A stretch of DNA of 64,000 nt from Adineta steineri (GCA_905250115.1 CAJNOI010000109.1:163359-227358); one strand, 5' to 3'; counted from the stretch's first letter, positions 24,299 to 34,656 are shown. Made by a program: numbers and translations. Notes: generated by a model from the sequence alone, not told the origin.

Positions 24299-25513
24299 AT
24301 GAGTTCGGGCTCACGCTTCTCTGATATCGATCCTAACAACAAACGTCTCCCAGCTATATCGGGGTATCTTAGTATACAACTTCTTCCTATCGAAAAAGCC
24401 GTCGAACCCTTGTTAAGTATTATTCCATTCATCGATGTTCATGCTAAAACAGCTAAGAAACACTGTCCGATAGATTCAAAATACGGCCTCACTAGAGATG
24501 AAAGTGCTTCGATTTATCTTTACACTATGGAAACTGGTGAAGGACAGGATAACTTCTATGCTCTTCTAAACGCAGCTCTTCGTGAAGAAAGTCGACTACT
24601 TTTAAAACCGTTCTTCTCTTATTTACGACTGATTGATGCAGCAACAACAAAACTACCATCGATAAAAACAGTCGTATGGCGTGGAGTCTCGAGAGATTTG
24701 AGTGCGTCCTTCAAAGAAAAACAAGTAATTACATGGTGGACGGTGAGTTCTTGTACTGTGAAAGTTGATGTAATTAAAGGTTTTATTGGTACTTCGCCGA
24801 ACTCAACGTTATTTCTTATTGAATGTCAAAATGGCAAAGATGTATCAGAATATACATGTTTTCCAAATGAACATGAAGTGCTGCTGATGCCTGGAACACA
24901 GTTGCAAGTTTTTAGTAATTCGTTCGATCATCAAGGTGGACTGCATGTTATTCATTTGAAAGAAATTAGTGACGACGAAGATGTTGTAAAATCAAGTGAA
25001 AAATTGTCTAAAACCATAAATTATCCTGACGATACAAAATATACTGGGCAAATCAATGACAAAGGTGAACCAGATGGCCAAGGAACTATATGGATTAATG
25101 AAGATAAATTCAAAGGTGATCGGTATGAGGGACAGTTTAAGGCAGGTGGACGAAACGGTGTTGGAATTTATTACTATTCCAATGGAGATAAGTACGAAGG
25201 TGAACATTGTAATAACAGACGACACGGTCGAGGTATTTGTAACTATTCTAATGGAAATAAATATAATGGAGAGTGGGTAAATGGAGCAAAAGAAGGTCGA
25301 GGCAAGTTTATCTGGAGAAAAGATGGTACCCAATGGTATGAAGGAGACTATCGAAATGACAATATGAATGGACATGGTACGATGTGTTATTCAAATGGAC
25401 AAAAGTATGACGGTGAATTTAGAGATGGACAGTTACATGGACAAGGAACTGTGACAGATTCAAATGGACAAACACTGAGAAAAGGTAGATGGGAAAATAG
25501 TAAACCAGTTTAA
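24299..25513 (+). CDS. Mono-ADP-ribosyltransferase with C-terminal MORN repeats
   Basis: A 404-residue single-exon protein. Residues about 1-225 form an NAD:arginine ADP-ribosyltransferase (ART/PF01129-like) domain with the complete R-S-E triad: Arg128 in VWRGVS, the Ser-rich strand WWTVSSCT (Ser150) and the ExE turn at Glu191-x-Glu193 in PNEHEVLLMPGT. The ExE form is typical of arginine-directed enzymes. Residues about 246-395 contain at least six MORN repeats (GDRYEGQFKAG, GDKYEGEHCN, GNKYNGEWVNG, GTQWYEGDYRN, GQKYDGEFRDG), which usually bind lipids or organise membrane-linked complexes. There is no signal peptide or GPI signal, so an intracellular enzyme is likely, unlike the secreted or GPI-linked vertebrate ARTs. 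ART genes are expanded in bdelloids, but this domain pairing looks unusual. AATAAA lies at 25679-25684. Confidence 0.88.
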   Translation: MSSGSRFSDIDPNNKRLPAISGYLSIQLLPIEKAVEPLLSIIPFIDVHAKTAKKHCPIDSKYGLTRDESASIYLYTMETGEGQDNFYALLNAALREESRLLLKPFFSYLRLIDAATTKLPSIKTVVWRGVSRDLSASFKEKQVITWWTVSSCTVKVDVIKGFIGTSPNSTLFLIECQNGKDVSEYTCFPNEHEVLLMPGTQLQVFSNSFDHQGGLHVIHLKEISDDEDVVKSSEKLSKTINYPDDTKYTGQINDKGEPDGQGTIWINEDKFKGDRYEGQFKAGGRNGVGIYYYSNGDKYEGEHCNNRRHGRGICNYSNGNKYNGEWVNGAKEGRGKFIWRKDGTQWYEGDYRNDNMNGHGTMCYSNGQKYDGEFRDGQLHGQGTVTDSNGQTLRKGRWENSKPV

Positions 25514-25576
25514 ATATCGCTTTCTTAACATACTATACCCAATTTACATTTCTGTCGATGATTATACTTGATCTGA

Positions 25577-25617
25577 GGGCGTGAATCTTATCAATGTCTT
25601 CGCCCACATTCACACCA
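25577..25617 (+). repeat. Small GC-rich hairpin in the 3' region
   Basis: GGGCG (25577-25581) and CGCCC (25601-25605) form a short stem beside GTGAAT/ATTCAC, 60 bp after the ART-MORN stop and before its AATAAA. It would lie in the 3' UTR. Function is unknown. Confidence 0.4.
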
Positions 25618-25834
25618 AAGTATAGTCTAAAAATTAGTGTAAGTATTTTGTAATATTATAATGTGTTTTTATTTGATGAATAAAAAAACAACTTGTTTTA
25701 GAGCATATAATGAACGAGAGTATATATAGAAGTGATAAGAGTAGTTAGTATTGGTTCTTATATTAGGAGTAACATATTATATCTACTGAATATAAGTAAT
25801 AGAGTTCTGTGTAAAATTAGTAAGACATTTGCTA

Positions 25835-26554
25835 TTAATCTTTTGCTGCAAGGTCGAGCAAACCAGTTGCCAGTTCAGATGGTGCTGAGAAGAATGGCGA
25901 ATGATCTGCATTTATCGTAACGACATACTTGCAGGGTAATTTATCACGCATGAGACGTTGCAATGTGAGTGAAATAGCATTATCTTGAGTGCACTCAATA
26001 TAGGCACGCGGCACACGTCCATAGCGATCGTCAGTAAGTTGTAGTGGTGTAGAGAAGATGTTTAACGGCTCTGGTGACAACATACTCGGTATGCGTTCTA
26101 TCCATTCGGATGATGTAGTGTTGTATAAGACAGGTACCATTTTATCTGTTTTGATAGTAAATGTGCCGTTGGTATGGTATACAAAGGAATCTTCATTCTT
26201 CCGTTCGAGTACAGTGCTTGAAACGGTTTCGCCAGACGGTATCATAAATGCCGCCAAATAGATGAGAAGCTTGATGTTCTCAGGCACTCTCTGGGCAACT
26301 TCGCTAATGATAATACCACCACGACTATGACCAACCAGAATCACCGGCGTTTCTTGCTCTTTAATGAGATCAACCACTTGATTTACCCAAGTAACCAGTT
26401 TGACTTGTGAGAGAGGAGTATGATCATTACCTGTTCCAAGAAGGTCCATTGTAATGACGCGGTGACCATGTGCTTGAAGTAATGGAACAACACGTTGCCA
26501 GCATGATGATGAATGCCAAGCGCCAGGAACTAATACGAACGTTGAAACAGACAT
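25835..26554 (-). CDS. Alpha/beta hydrolase (methylesterase/EstC-like)
   Basis: A 239-residue intronless serine hydrolase. The catalytic triad is visible: Ser77 in the nucleophile elbow GHSRGG, Asp191 in ECTQDNAIS and His218 in NADHSPFFS. The N-terminal oxyanion region reads FVLVPGAWHSSSCW. This layout, with no long lid insertion, matches bacterial EstC-like esterases and plant methylesterases/hydroxynitrile lyases rather than common animal lipases. There is no signal peptide, so a cytosolic protein is likely. The substrate is unknown; small esters are typical. Lack of introns, non-animal family character and visibly higher GC than the flanks make horizontal acquisition a reasonable hypothesis. 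Confidence 0.9.
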   Translation of the reverse strand: MSVSTFVLVPGAWHSSSCWQRVVPLLQAHGHRVITMDLLGTGNDHTPLSQVKLVTWVNQVVDLIKEQETPVILVGHSRGGIIISEVAQRVPENIKLLIYLAAFMIPSGETVSSTVLERKNEDSFVYHTNGTFTIKTDKMVPVLYNTTSSEWIERIPSMLSPEPLNIFSTPLQLTDDRYGRVPRAYIECTQDNAISLTLQRLMRDKLPCKYVVTINADHSPFFSAPSELATGLLDLAAKD

Positions 26555-28046
26555 CTAATGAAAAAAGAGATACATAGCTCAACGTTTATAAATTTTTATA
26601 ATTGTTGATATTCATGTTTCAGGCTTAAGTAAACAAGTTATTTCCTCAACGAAATAGTAAATATGCATTATTATTGGATTATAGCAATACAACAAATTGT
26701 ACTAATATTACACGCACACTTTTTCTCTACTAACTGAATCTCTATTAGTAAACTCTACCTTGGCTCAAAGGGAAAATATTGACAATATCAGAAGAACATC
26801 TCTTAGCAGTTGTCTAGGGAAGAAATCGAGTCAATTTTCAAAGTTGGTCTAGTTTTGTTAGCTATCTATTTGCTACTAGAAGTGTTCATTAAACTAATTC
26901 ACCTGTTCGAGTATTCTTCTCTAATTAAAATCACATTTGATGCTGTAAAGATATGCTTATGTCCAATTTACTTCTAGCGTTTCAGTGAATGGCAGTAAAG
27001 TTTAGCCGGTCTCATTATATACAAATGTAAAGATAGAGAAAGAAAAAAACTTGCTTATCTATGAATGACAATGAATAAAGCCGTTTTCATATCTAACGAC
27101 ACATTACTTACATCTCAAGAAAAAAACTACTCCTTGCACTCACATTTATATACACACACGCACAAACGAAGACAATAGTATTGTTTGTGTAGGTAAAGAA
27201 ATATTTTTTCGTCACGCATTAATATGAAAAGAAACATCGTATAAACACAAACGAAAGGTACTTTTGTGCTGGCAATACGTCGTTATACATCGCAACCATG
27301 TTACTACCACTAATGCAAGAAAGAAAGAAAGAAAATGCAAAAATCATCGTCAATAACAAGAATAGAAAAGGTTTGAAACTATTTTAAAGAGTAGAGGTCG
27401 AAATTGATTGTAATCTGGCAGTAGTGAATACATGAAAATAAAGTAGACTTTAAGGTGATATCAAAATATGAACAAAGCTAAGTTGGTAGCTGTGTTTTAA
27501 AAATTATTTCAAATCGTCAATCATTTAAAATAGTAAAAACAGACAATCTGTAATTCAAATTTAGATGATTTTCTGCAGTGCAATCATTCTACTTTCATTG
27601 TTACTAGAAAGATTGTCGAAAGGACGACACAAAACAATTAGTATTTATTTGAATGAAATATGAGTATGAAGAGATATTGTCACCTTCATCTATCTCGTAT
27701 AGCCTGCAGATAGTCAGTTACGCTTCTCCTCTCGAGTAACCGCTATTCATTATCTTATCCTTCTCATATGAGTATATATTCTATGTATGACCGAGAGTTT
27801 GTTGTATAAAGAAGTGTGTGTTACTATCTCACGAGTACTTCTTTCATTATAGTTCGTTACAGTGAATATGTCGGTGTGATTAAAAAGAACAACAGTGTAA
27901 AGACACATTCAATCATCAGCATTCACTCTCTACCTAACTATTAGCAAAACAAGAACTTCAAAAGTTTTAAACTATGAATACAATTGATATTCAATGTAAA
28001 TAAATTTATTTCAACTTTTTCAGAAAAGAAAGAACAAAGATGAGAT
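26555..28046. other. Intergenic, no gene seen
   Basis: The hydrolase promoter should be at the left end and the F-box 3' UTR at the right end. Contains a short GAAA microsatellite (about 27318-27331). No coding signal is visible. Confidence 0.5.
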
Positions 28047-29815
28047 TTATGTCCATTCCAGAATGATATTTTCCATTGAACGTTTAATTGTATAATTAAA
28101 TAGAAGTTTTTCAAAATCAATCATTGTTTGTAATGTTTCAATCATTTTATCGTCTGCTGCTGATATGTAAAATGACAATAATTTTAGTTGATGATTTGGC
28201 TTCGTTTGGATCTTTAATAAAATAATTCGTAGAAATAATTCCATGTGAAGAGTATTAATTGAATCTATTTTAAGATAAGTCATTTGAGTAAAATGTTCAA
28301 GAAGAAAAATAATTTCTTCAATATCATTCATTTGTTCTAAAATAATTTTTCTGATTTGATTTTGATTTGTTATAAAATTGAGACGTTCTTTTTCATCATT
28401 AGATAAACATTTGCATTGTTTTAATGATAAAGAAGAAATTTTTAATGAACTAAGTTTCGGTAAGAAATTTAGAATTTGAATAAATCTATTGAGAGAAATA
28501 TCTGAAATTTCTAAATCATAAATTTGTCCAATTGTAGGTGATAAAGAATCAATAGCTGATTTTAATAAGATACAAAATTCATCAGAATAATTATTACTTC
28601 TAAGGATAAATTGAGTAGAAGAATTGATACCATCATTTCGTGTAGATGGATGAATTCCATAGATAATACTACTATCATTGATTTCGATATTCAATAACCA
28701 TTGTCGTTCAATCCAAAACGAGGAGAAGAATTGCTTCAGTTGAGTAGAATTTTTCAAAATTACACATTCACGATGATAGTCTTCTGGATATTTTAAATAA
28801 AACTTTTTCAAATGAGGAAAATTTTTACAAATTAATTCTTCCCATTGATTAGCATTAAAACAGACTATATCATTATATTCAACATTGACACGTAAAAATT
28901 CTAATTTGGGTATAAGAATTTTGTTCATAAATAATTTTAATTCATTAAATTCCATTTCAAACCGTTCGAATGAAAGATACTTTAAATTTTTTAATGAAAT
29001 TTTTAAAACATTTTCGATGTCTGGTTCATCATCATAAACTGCATATGATAATTTCAAACGATAAAGTTCTGGTGTATAAGATATAATAGGAAATAATTCT
29101 TTATAACTACAAGATTGGCCAATACAAAAACATGTGATATGACTGAATTGTTGATGAGTAGCAATTGATAATGGAAGTATTAAGTTAGTAGTGTCATATG
29201 TATCTGTATCAAATTCGAAATATTTTAATTTTGGTAAGGCGAATGTGAATTGATAGGTATCACTTATTTCTTGTAAGGTGAAACTATTGTGTGTATTAAT
29301 TTTTAATAAGAATAAGCAAGGTAATTTAGTTAAATTTTTAAGAAGTGAATGAAGTAAATGTGCTCTGATATTATAAAGAACGAGTGATTCAAGATGCATA
29401 CATTGTGAAATAACAATAAATAACGATGTTGCAGGAAACATAACGTTCTTCATTATTAAATGAATTGAAAATATTCGAGACTGATGACGATCTATAAGTT
29501 GACTGTAATTCTTCTTAAATATTTCTTCTGATGTTGAAACATCAAGTTTGATTTTATATAAAAGTGTTGAACTATAAAGTAGTTGTTGAAAACGAGAATT
29601 TAAATTTGAAAATGCTTCATAGATTTCATAACCATCAAGATAATCGAATATTTCAAAAAAACATTCGTTTGACATATTTTCAATGTAATTTATCGATTGA
29701 TGACTTTCATCTAATTATTTTTTAAAATAGAAAAAAAATTATTTTACAAATAGAACTTACTTCGAAATTTTTTTGATAGATAATCAACAGGTGATTTTCG
29801 TTTAATAGTATCCAT
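28047..29815 (-). CDS. F-box protein with leucine-rich C-terminal region (two exons)
   Basis: Exon 1 (29761-29815) encodes MDTIKRKSPVDYLSKKFR; exon 2 (28047-29710) supplies the rest, 572 residues in total. The intron (donor GTAAGT, acceptor TTAG, phase 1) is needed for a complete N-terminus. The F-box is at about residues 30-65 (MSNECFFEIFDYLDGYEIYEAFSNL), a sequence style common in rotifer F-box families. The remainder is Leu/Ile-rich with irregular repeats (SLVLYNI, PKLKYFEF, LKNLKYLSF, PKLSSLKI, MTYLKIDSI) that resemble a leucine-rich-repeat solenoid. F-box proteins recruit targets to SCF ubiquitin ligases through Skp1; the target here is unknown. Confidence 0.83.
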
Positions 29816-30129
29816 AGATTTATCTTAAAAAAATTTTTTATAAATTCATATGAAGATGTAAACGTTTATCTTTAGTTAAATTTATTGTTTATTCTTTCTT
29901 TTTCCTTATTTTCGTTTTCATTGGATTAAACTTTCGAACCAATCAAAATTTATTTAAATAGCGTTATCTATTTATATTCATACTATCCATTCAATATATA
30001 CGCCCTCTACAGGCTAGTAAAGAATATATGGGTGGATGGATGCGCGTCTGTAACCTTAACCCACATCCACCCTTTGATCTATATGACAATGATGAAGATA
30101 ATTACTGTAGAGATTGATTTAAGTAAATG
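29816..30129. other. Intergenic with a GC-rich hairpin
   Basis: A short spacer holding the F-box promoter and the 3' region of the glycosyltransferase gene. GGGTGGATG (about 30031-30039) and CATCCACCC (about 30065-30073) form a 9-bp inverted repeat within 60 bp downstream of the glycosyltransferase stop. Confidence 0.5.
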
Positions 30130-31158
30130 TTATGTTATTTGTTTAGATGAAATCTTGTTTTTAAATAATTTAAGAAATTTTCGTCGAAAATTCTTTGGAT
30201 AAAAAATATGATTTGATTGTCTAATAGTTAATTTAACTAGAAAATCTATTCTACGTCGTTTAAATAAGATAATAATTATAATAATAAAGATAAGAATGAT
30301 AATACAATATTTTAAAATTGTATTTCTATTGTAATAAATATAGAGGATAATAAGAGTATCTCTTTCAAACCAAGTTCCTCCATTAGTTTTCCAAAAAATT
30401 GTGTTATAAATTTGGTTATCTAATATTCTTACAATTTGTTTTTCAGTTTGATTAAAAAATCTTTCTTGAAAAGTTGCGTAAAGTGGACCGGCACTAAGTA
30501 AAATAGTTAGATGATGAAGAAGATAATTATGATTAAATAAATGTAAATTTGAAATAAATTGTTTAAATATTGGATGATTAGATGTACTAATTATAAAATC
30601 GGTTTGAAGACCAAATGTATCTTCAGCAGGAAAAAGAGCAAGATAAGGAGAATATGGATCTAAGGCTTCCATTGTTGTAACAATATATTTCAATGGATAA
30701 TTACAACCATTATCCATATCAATATAAATTCCACCTACATGATACATTAATACATATCGAAATGAATCAATTCTTTGCATATCATATTTATAATTAACAT
30801 AAGTTTTTCGATAAAATTCTGGTTGATGTTTTTGAACAAATAAACGCATATCTTCATGAGACCATCGATGATATTGAAAATCTTTGTAATTTGTTTCGAT
30901 TATTGATTGAATAGATGTATTCCAAATTTCAGGAATATTATATGTTTTATATGTTTGATGAATTATACGAGGTATACGATGTTGAGGCCAACTAACATTT
31001 GCATATCTTAATAAATCTTTTTCCATTAAACTTTTTTTAACTGAATAACGTTGTAACATATGATATATTAATAAAATAATAATTATTATCAAAATACAGA
31101 TACGTGTTATTCGATGTCTTAAACAAATCAATGATTTTATTCGAAGATTAATTGTCAT
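30130..31158 (-). CDS. GT32-type glycosyltransferase (OCH1/MIPC-synthase-like)
   Basis: A 342-residue protein. A short N-terminus precedes a transmembrane anchor (about residues 19-36, ICILIIIIILLIYHML). The catalytic domain opens with PRIIHQTYKTYNIPEIW, a standard start for family GT32. The metal/nucleotide-sugar DxD motif is DMDNG in HVGGIYIDMDNGCNYPL. A second hydrophobic stretch (YCIIILIFIIIIIILF) lies near the C-terminus before a basic tail, as in the SUR1/CSH1-type sphingolipid mannosyltransferases, which have two membrane segments. I chose the ATG at 31158; nine further codons upstream are open (start TTG), and a TTTTAG acceptor precedes them, so an upstream exon is possible. Role: Golgi glycan or glycolipid synthesis. 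Confidence 0.85.
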   Translation of the reverse strand: MTINLRIKSLICLRHRITRICILIIIIILLIYHMLQRYSVKKSLMEKDLLRYANVSWPQHRIPRIIHQTYKTYNIPEIWNTSIQSIIETNYKDFQYHRWSHEDMRLFVQKHQPEFYRKTYVNYKYDMQRIDSFRYVLMYHVGGIYIDMDNGCNYPLKYIVTTMEALDPYSPYLALFPAEDTFGLQTDFIISTSNHPIFKQFISNLHLFNHNYLLHHLTILLSAGPLYATFQERFFNQTEKQIVRILDNQIYNTIFWKTNGGTWFERDTLIILYIYYNRNTILKYCIIILIFIIIIIILFKRRRIDFLVKLTIRQSNHIFYPKNFRRKFLKLFKNKISSKQIT

Positions 31159-32000
31159 TCTAACGATATTTAATGCGGTAACCAAATCTAAAAGATTGAA
31201 TCAGATAAAATATAGATATATATGAAACTGTAAAACATGTTTGAATAGAACATGTTAGAAGCTCATGCATACAAACTAAATATTTTTTTGAAACATGAAC
31301 TAAGAAAAATTTAACTTACAATTCATCATCATCACACGTCTTATTCTTTCAAGTCAGCTCATCAAAACTTTCTCTGACGATATGTGTTAAAGATGTTTCG
31401 AAGTATGAATCGTCTCAAATTAATATCTATAATCGATGTAAATACTTAATTACAAAGCGAAAAAAAAATCAATTAGTGTTTACTTACACATGTATTTGAA
31501 GAATGACTACAGTAATACTCACTAATCTATTAATTATCTATATATAGATATTATATAGGATATAGACGTCATTTGAAACATTTCCTTTCTCGTCTTATCT
31601 CACTATATGAATAAGACGGTAGAACTTACTTTTCTTTTTTCTTTTATGTAACCTTTATACGTCAAAGTAATATAGGATTGGTTGACAGCTCATAAAAGAA
31701 TAATTCTTTTCAAAGAACAGACTTAAAGAAGAAAAAAATGAGTTGATGCTCCGACGATAAAAGAATACTATGGAAACTGGCTTATTATATTTTATCTCTT
31801 TCTTCTTAACAATAAACAGCGCATAGAGTACACGTGACAGTCGACACTGTTCAGAAGTTTCATTAATTGAATATGGAAATGAACGAAGCACATAAAATAT
31901 CCTTGTTCATAAATAAAAATCATTGAATTCTAGTAGACATTTCACTGAAATAGCAACAATCGTTTTCTTTATAGTACTATTCTTAGTTTACACCAACATG
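31159..32000. other. Intergenic, no gene seen
   Basis: AT-rich promoter-side spacer of the glycosyltransferase. Small open frames here lack recognisable features. Confidence 0.45.
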
Positions 32001-32207
32001 TCATTTGCTGATACAGAACTGATTTTGAAAATGCCTGGCAATTATTCAGTATATTTTGTAATCAAAGTTTTCTAGCCGCTACCACTGAAACTAATTAATA
32101 ATGAACACAAAATTTATTTTCCTACTATCATTATTCACTTTTTTTGAAATCATAACTTGTTTTTTGTTATTTTTGATCAAGATTTTTAAAATATAATAAC
32201 CAACGTT
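32001..32207 (+). pseudogene. Truncated 3' copy of the GNAT gene
   Basis: From about 32001 the sequence parallels the last codons and 3' flank of the GNAT gene downstream. ATGCCTGGCAATTATT is shared (about 32029-32044 versus 33008-33023), followed by matching TTTTGTAATC..AAATTTTCT and the flank words CAAAATTT.TTTTCCTA and ACTGTTTTT-GTTAT. The coding part is only a remnant with internal deletions. This looks like the end of a tandem duplicate that has mostly been lost. Confidence 0.6.
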
Positions 32208-32459
32208 GCGGATGTGAGTTACTCTGTTCTCACCCAACTCACAGCTGCAAAAATGTAATCAGTTTTAAGCCTTTCACCATAACTTTCCTCCGATGATTTA
32301 TATGTAGCAAAATAAAGATACCTCAATCTTATGCAAATAAATATATTTTGTTTTTTTCTTTTCTTCCATGTGACACATATGATTCAGTACTCATACTACA
32401 CGTCAGTATATATAATAGTTTCATTTACGGTTCTTTAACGAGTCTTTATCATCAAAATC

Positions 32460-33074
32460 ATGGCGGACAACTATCTACATAAATCAACCGATGAAATCAA
32501 ATATTTTAGCATGAAAATGTTTCGACCGAATATGGATTCGATACCATCTTATTCATTACCATCTGGATATTCATTTCAACCATATAAAAAAGATTCAAAT
32601 GATGATGAAAAGTGGATCGACATATGCAAAGCGGCTGGAGAATTCAAAACAAAAGAACAAGGTATGGAAATGTTTGAGAAATATTTTGGAGAATATAAGA
32701 AGAATGATTTAATTTCGAAACGTCTGTATTTTCTTGTTAATCCTGAAGGAAAATATATTGGTACAGCTACAGCTGGTATAGATCAAATTAATGGGAAAGA
32801 AGAAGGTAGTCTTTGGTGGGTATCTATTATTCCAGAGTATCAAGGAAAAAAATTGGCAAAACCATTAGTATCGTATGTTTTACATAAGATTGCTGAATAT
32901 TCAAACGTATGTTATCTTGATTCACAAACAACAAGTTGGAGAGCAATCAATATGTATGCTGATTTTAACTTTGTTCCATCGAGATTGAAGCCTGATAATT
33001 TTGAAGATGCCTGGCAATTATTGAGTAAATTATGTAATCGAAATTTTCTAAACGATATCGATCAAACTGATTGA
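32460..33074 (+). CDS. GNAT-family N-acetyltransferase
   Basis: A 204-residue intronless protein. The acetyl-CoA-binding motif A is seen as LWWVSIIPEYQGKKLAKPLVSYVL, a Q-x-x-G-x-A type loop (QGKKLA) following a beta strand. It is preceded by YFLVNPEGKYIGTATAG (strand 3-4) and followed by CYLDSQTTSWRAINMYADFNFVP, the usual motif B with the YxxxGF-like YADFNF. GNAT enzymes transfer acetyl from acetyl-CoA to an amine; the substrate cannot be predicted. No targeting sequence is seen. AATAAA lies at 33345-33350. A decayed partial duplicate lies 250 bp upstream. Confidence 0.88.
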   Translation: MADNYLHKSTDEIKYFSMKMFRPNMDSIPSYSLPSGYSFQPYKKDSNDDEKWIDICKAAGEFKTKEQGMEMFEKYFGEYKKNDLISKRLYFLVNPEGKYIGTATAGIDQINGKEEGSLWWVSIIPEYQGKKLAKPLVSYVLHKIAEYSNVCYLDSQTTSWRAINMYADFNFVPSRLKPDNFEDAWQLLSKLCNRNFLNDIDQTD

Positions 33075-33444
33075 TAAAAAATACAAAATTTCTTTTCCTA
33101 GTCTCATTATTCAGACGTCATTTTTCTTGAAATCAAAAACTGTTTTTAGTTATATTTGATTAAGATTGTTAAGTATAATAATAAACGTTAATCATATCGA
33201 TAGAGCACTTTAAGTTTGAGAAAATACGTCATTCTTAATCTTTTTTTTTCTTTTCTCCGCGTATCGCTTTATAAAATACGATTGTGCTACAGTGTGCAGG
33301 TGTAGGTAAGGATAAGAATGTATTTATTTTTGTGTGAACATAGCAATAAAAGAATCATATGAAGAAAAATGAATGGATAAAATTAATCAAAGTGGTTGTT
33401 ACAAATATGAACTGATATGAAGTTATTCTTAATTTAAGAATTAC

Positions 33445-33548
33445 GTGGGTGTGGGTGTGGGTGAGGGTGAGGGGTGAGGGGTGAGGTGTGGGTGTATATT
33501 ATCTCTTTGTACACACCCACACCCACACTCACACCCACACACCCTCAC
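33445..33548. repeat. Head-to-head telomere-like inverted array
   Basis: The G-arm (33445-33495) contains GTGGGTGTGGGTGTGGGTG and GAGGGTGAGGGG variants. A 14-base AT-rich loop separates it from a C-arm (33510-33548) of ACACCCACACCCACACTC repeats. The arms pair to a long hairpin. TGTGGG/CCCACA is the Adineta telomere unit, so this resembles a tiny inverted telomeric array. It lies 371 bp after the GNAT stop. Confidence 0.7.
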
Positions 33549-34039
33549 ATTGACGTCTTTGCTTTCTCATTTACCACTATTTTACCTGTGTAATGACTCT
33601 ATGTTGTTTTCTTTTATCATGTTGGAAAAAACCTGCTGATTACAACCAAAAAGTGCGCCTTTCTTCGTTTTCTTATCAGAGATCTGCTATGCAAATGAAG
33701 ACCACTATTCAAGTATAAGGCACGTAAAGACATCAGCTTTTCGCGTAAATAGAACAGAGGCATCAGCATCAATCGATCTCTGTTAAGGATTTAAGTGAGA
33801 ATATAGAAAAAATGACTCCTCAACTGTATCCACACTCAACTATGCTTACATAAAATCGAAATAAGTGGACTCAATAAGCTAAGGTACTGTGATTCAAACT
33901 ATCATAGCAGGAATTTTAGCTGGTTACTTCTTGTTTGTATTGGGATTGTTAAAATATGAACAAGTCAATGTAAGATACATTTAGGAACGAGCAGCTTCAG
34001 TGAAATTACAGAAAAACTGCCAGTTATTCGTCGTCACTG
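33549..34039. other. Intergenic, no gene seen
   Basis: Non-coding spacer between the telomere-like hairpin and the foldback palindrome. No coding signal or clear repeat was recognised. Confidence 0.4.
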
Positions 34040-34656
34040 ACGAGGGAACCTCACCAACTGATACATTCCGTTTGTGCTCATATTAGGCCCCCAAGTAGGT
34101 CTTAGTGAGACTAGAAAAAACCTAAAAGGGTTCATCCCCTTAGGCCTTTTAAGCCGTGTTATAGCCTTTTTACTGAATTTTTGACTATTTTCTCGATATT
34201 GAGCAAAAATTCAAACAATGGAGTTTTGAGCTGAAATTTTGTCCATAAACAGGTCTAATTATCTCTAGAATATCCTGAAAATTTTACCAGAAAAAACTGT
34301 TCCTGTGTTGAGATAGTGGATATTCAAGTAAATTGACTTTTTGCTCCTTGTCTGCGACAAACGGTGATTTTTTAAAAATTCCATATCTCGACACAGGAAC
34401 AGTTTTTCCAGGTAAAATTTTCATGATATTCTAGAGATAATTAGACCTGTTTATGGACAAAATTTCAGCTCAAAACTCCATTGTTTGAATTTTTGCTCAA
34501 TATCGAGAAAATAGTCAAAAATTCAGTAAAAAGGCTGTAACACGGCTTAAAAGGCCTAAGGGGATGAACCCTTTTAGGTTTTTTCTAGTCTCACTAAGAC
34601 CTACTTGGGAGCCTAATATGAGCACAAACGGAGTATCAGTTGGTGAGGTTCCCTCG
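34040..34656. mobile_element. 617-bp foldback palindrome
   Basis: The left arm (34040-34319) and right arm (about 34381-34656) are near-perfect inverted copies around a ~60-base centre. They start ACGAGGGAACCTCACCAACTGATAC and close with its inverse. Mismatches are few, for example GTTATAGCC versus GGCTGTAAC. TCACTG flanks both ends (34034-34039 and 34662-34667) and may be a target duplication, but four extra bases on the right make this unsure. No coding capacity. It is a foldback/MITE-like mobile element or a recent inverted duplication. Confidence 0.75.

Noticed and set aside
24992..25375. Minus-strand 127-residue open frame
   Set aside because: Shadow of the MORN-repeat region; its hydrophobic composition comes from the complement of Gly/Tyr/Asn codons.
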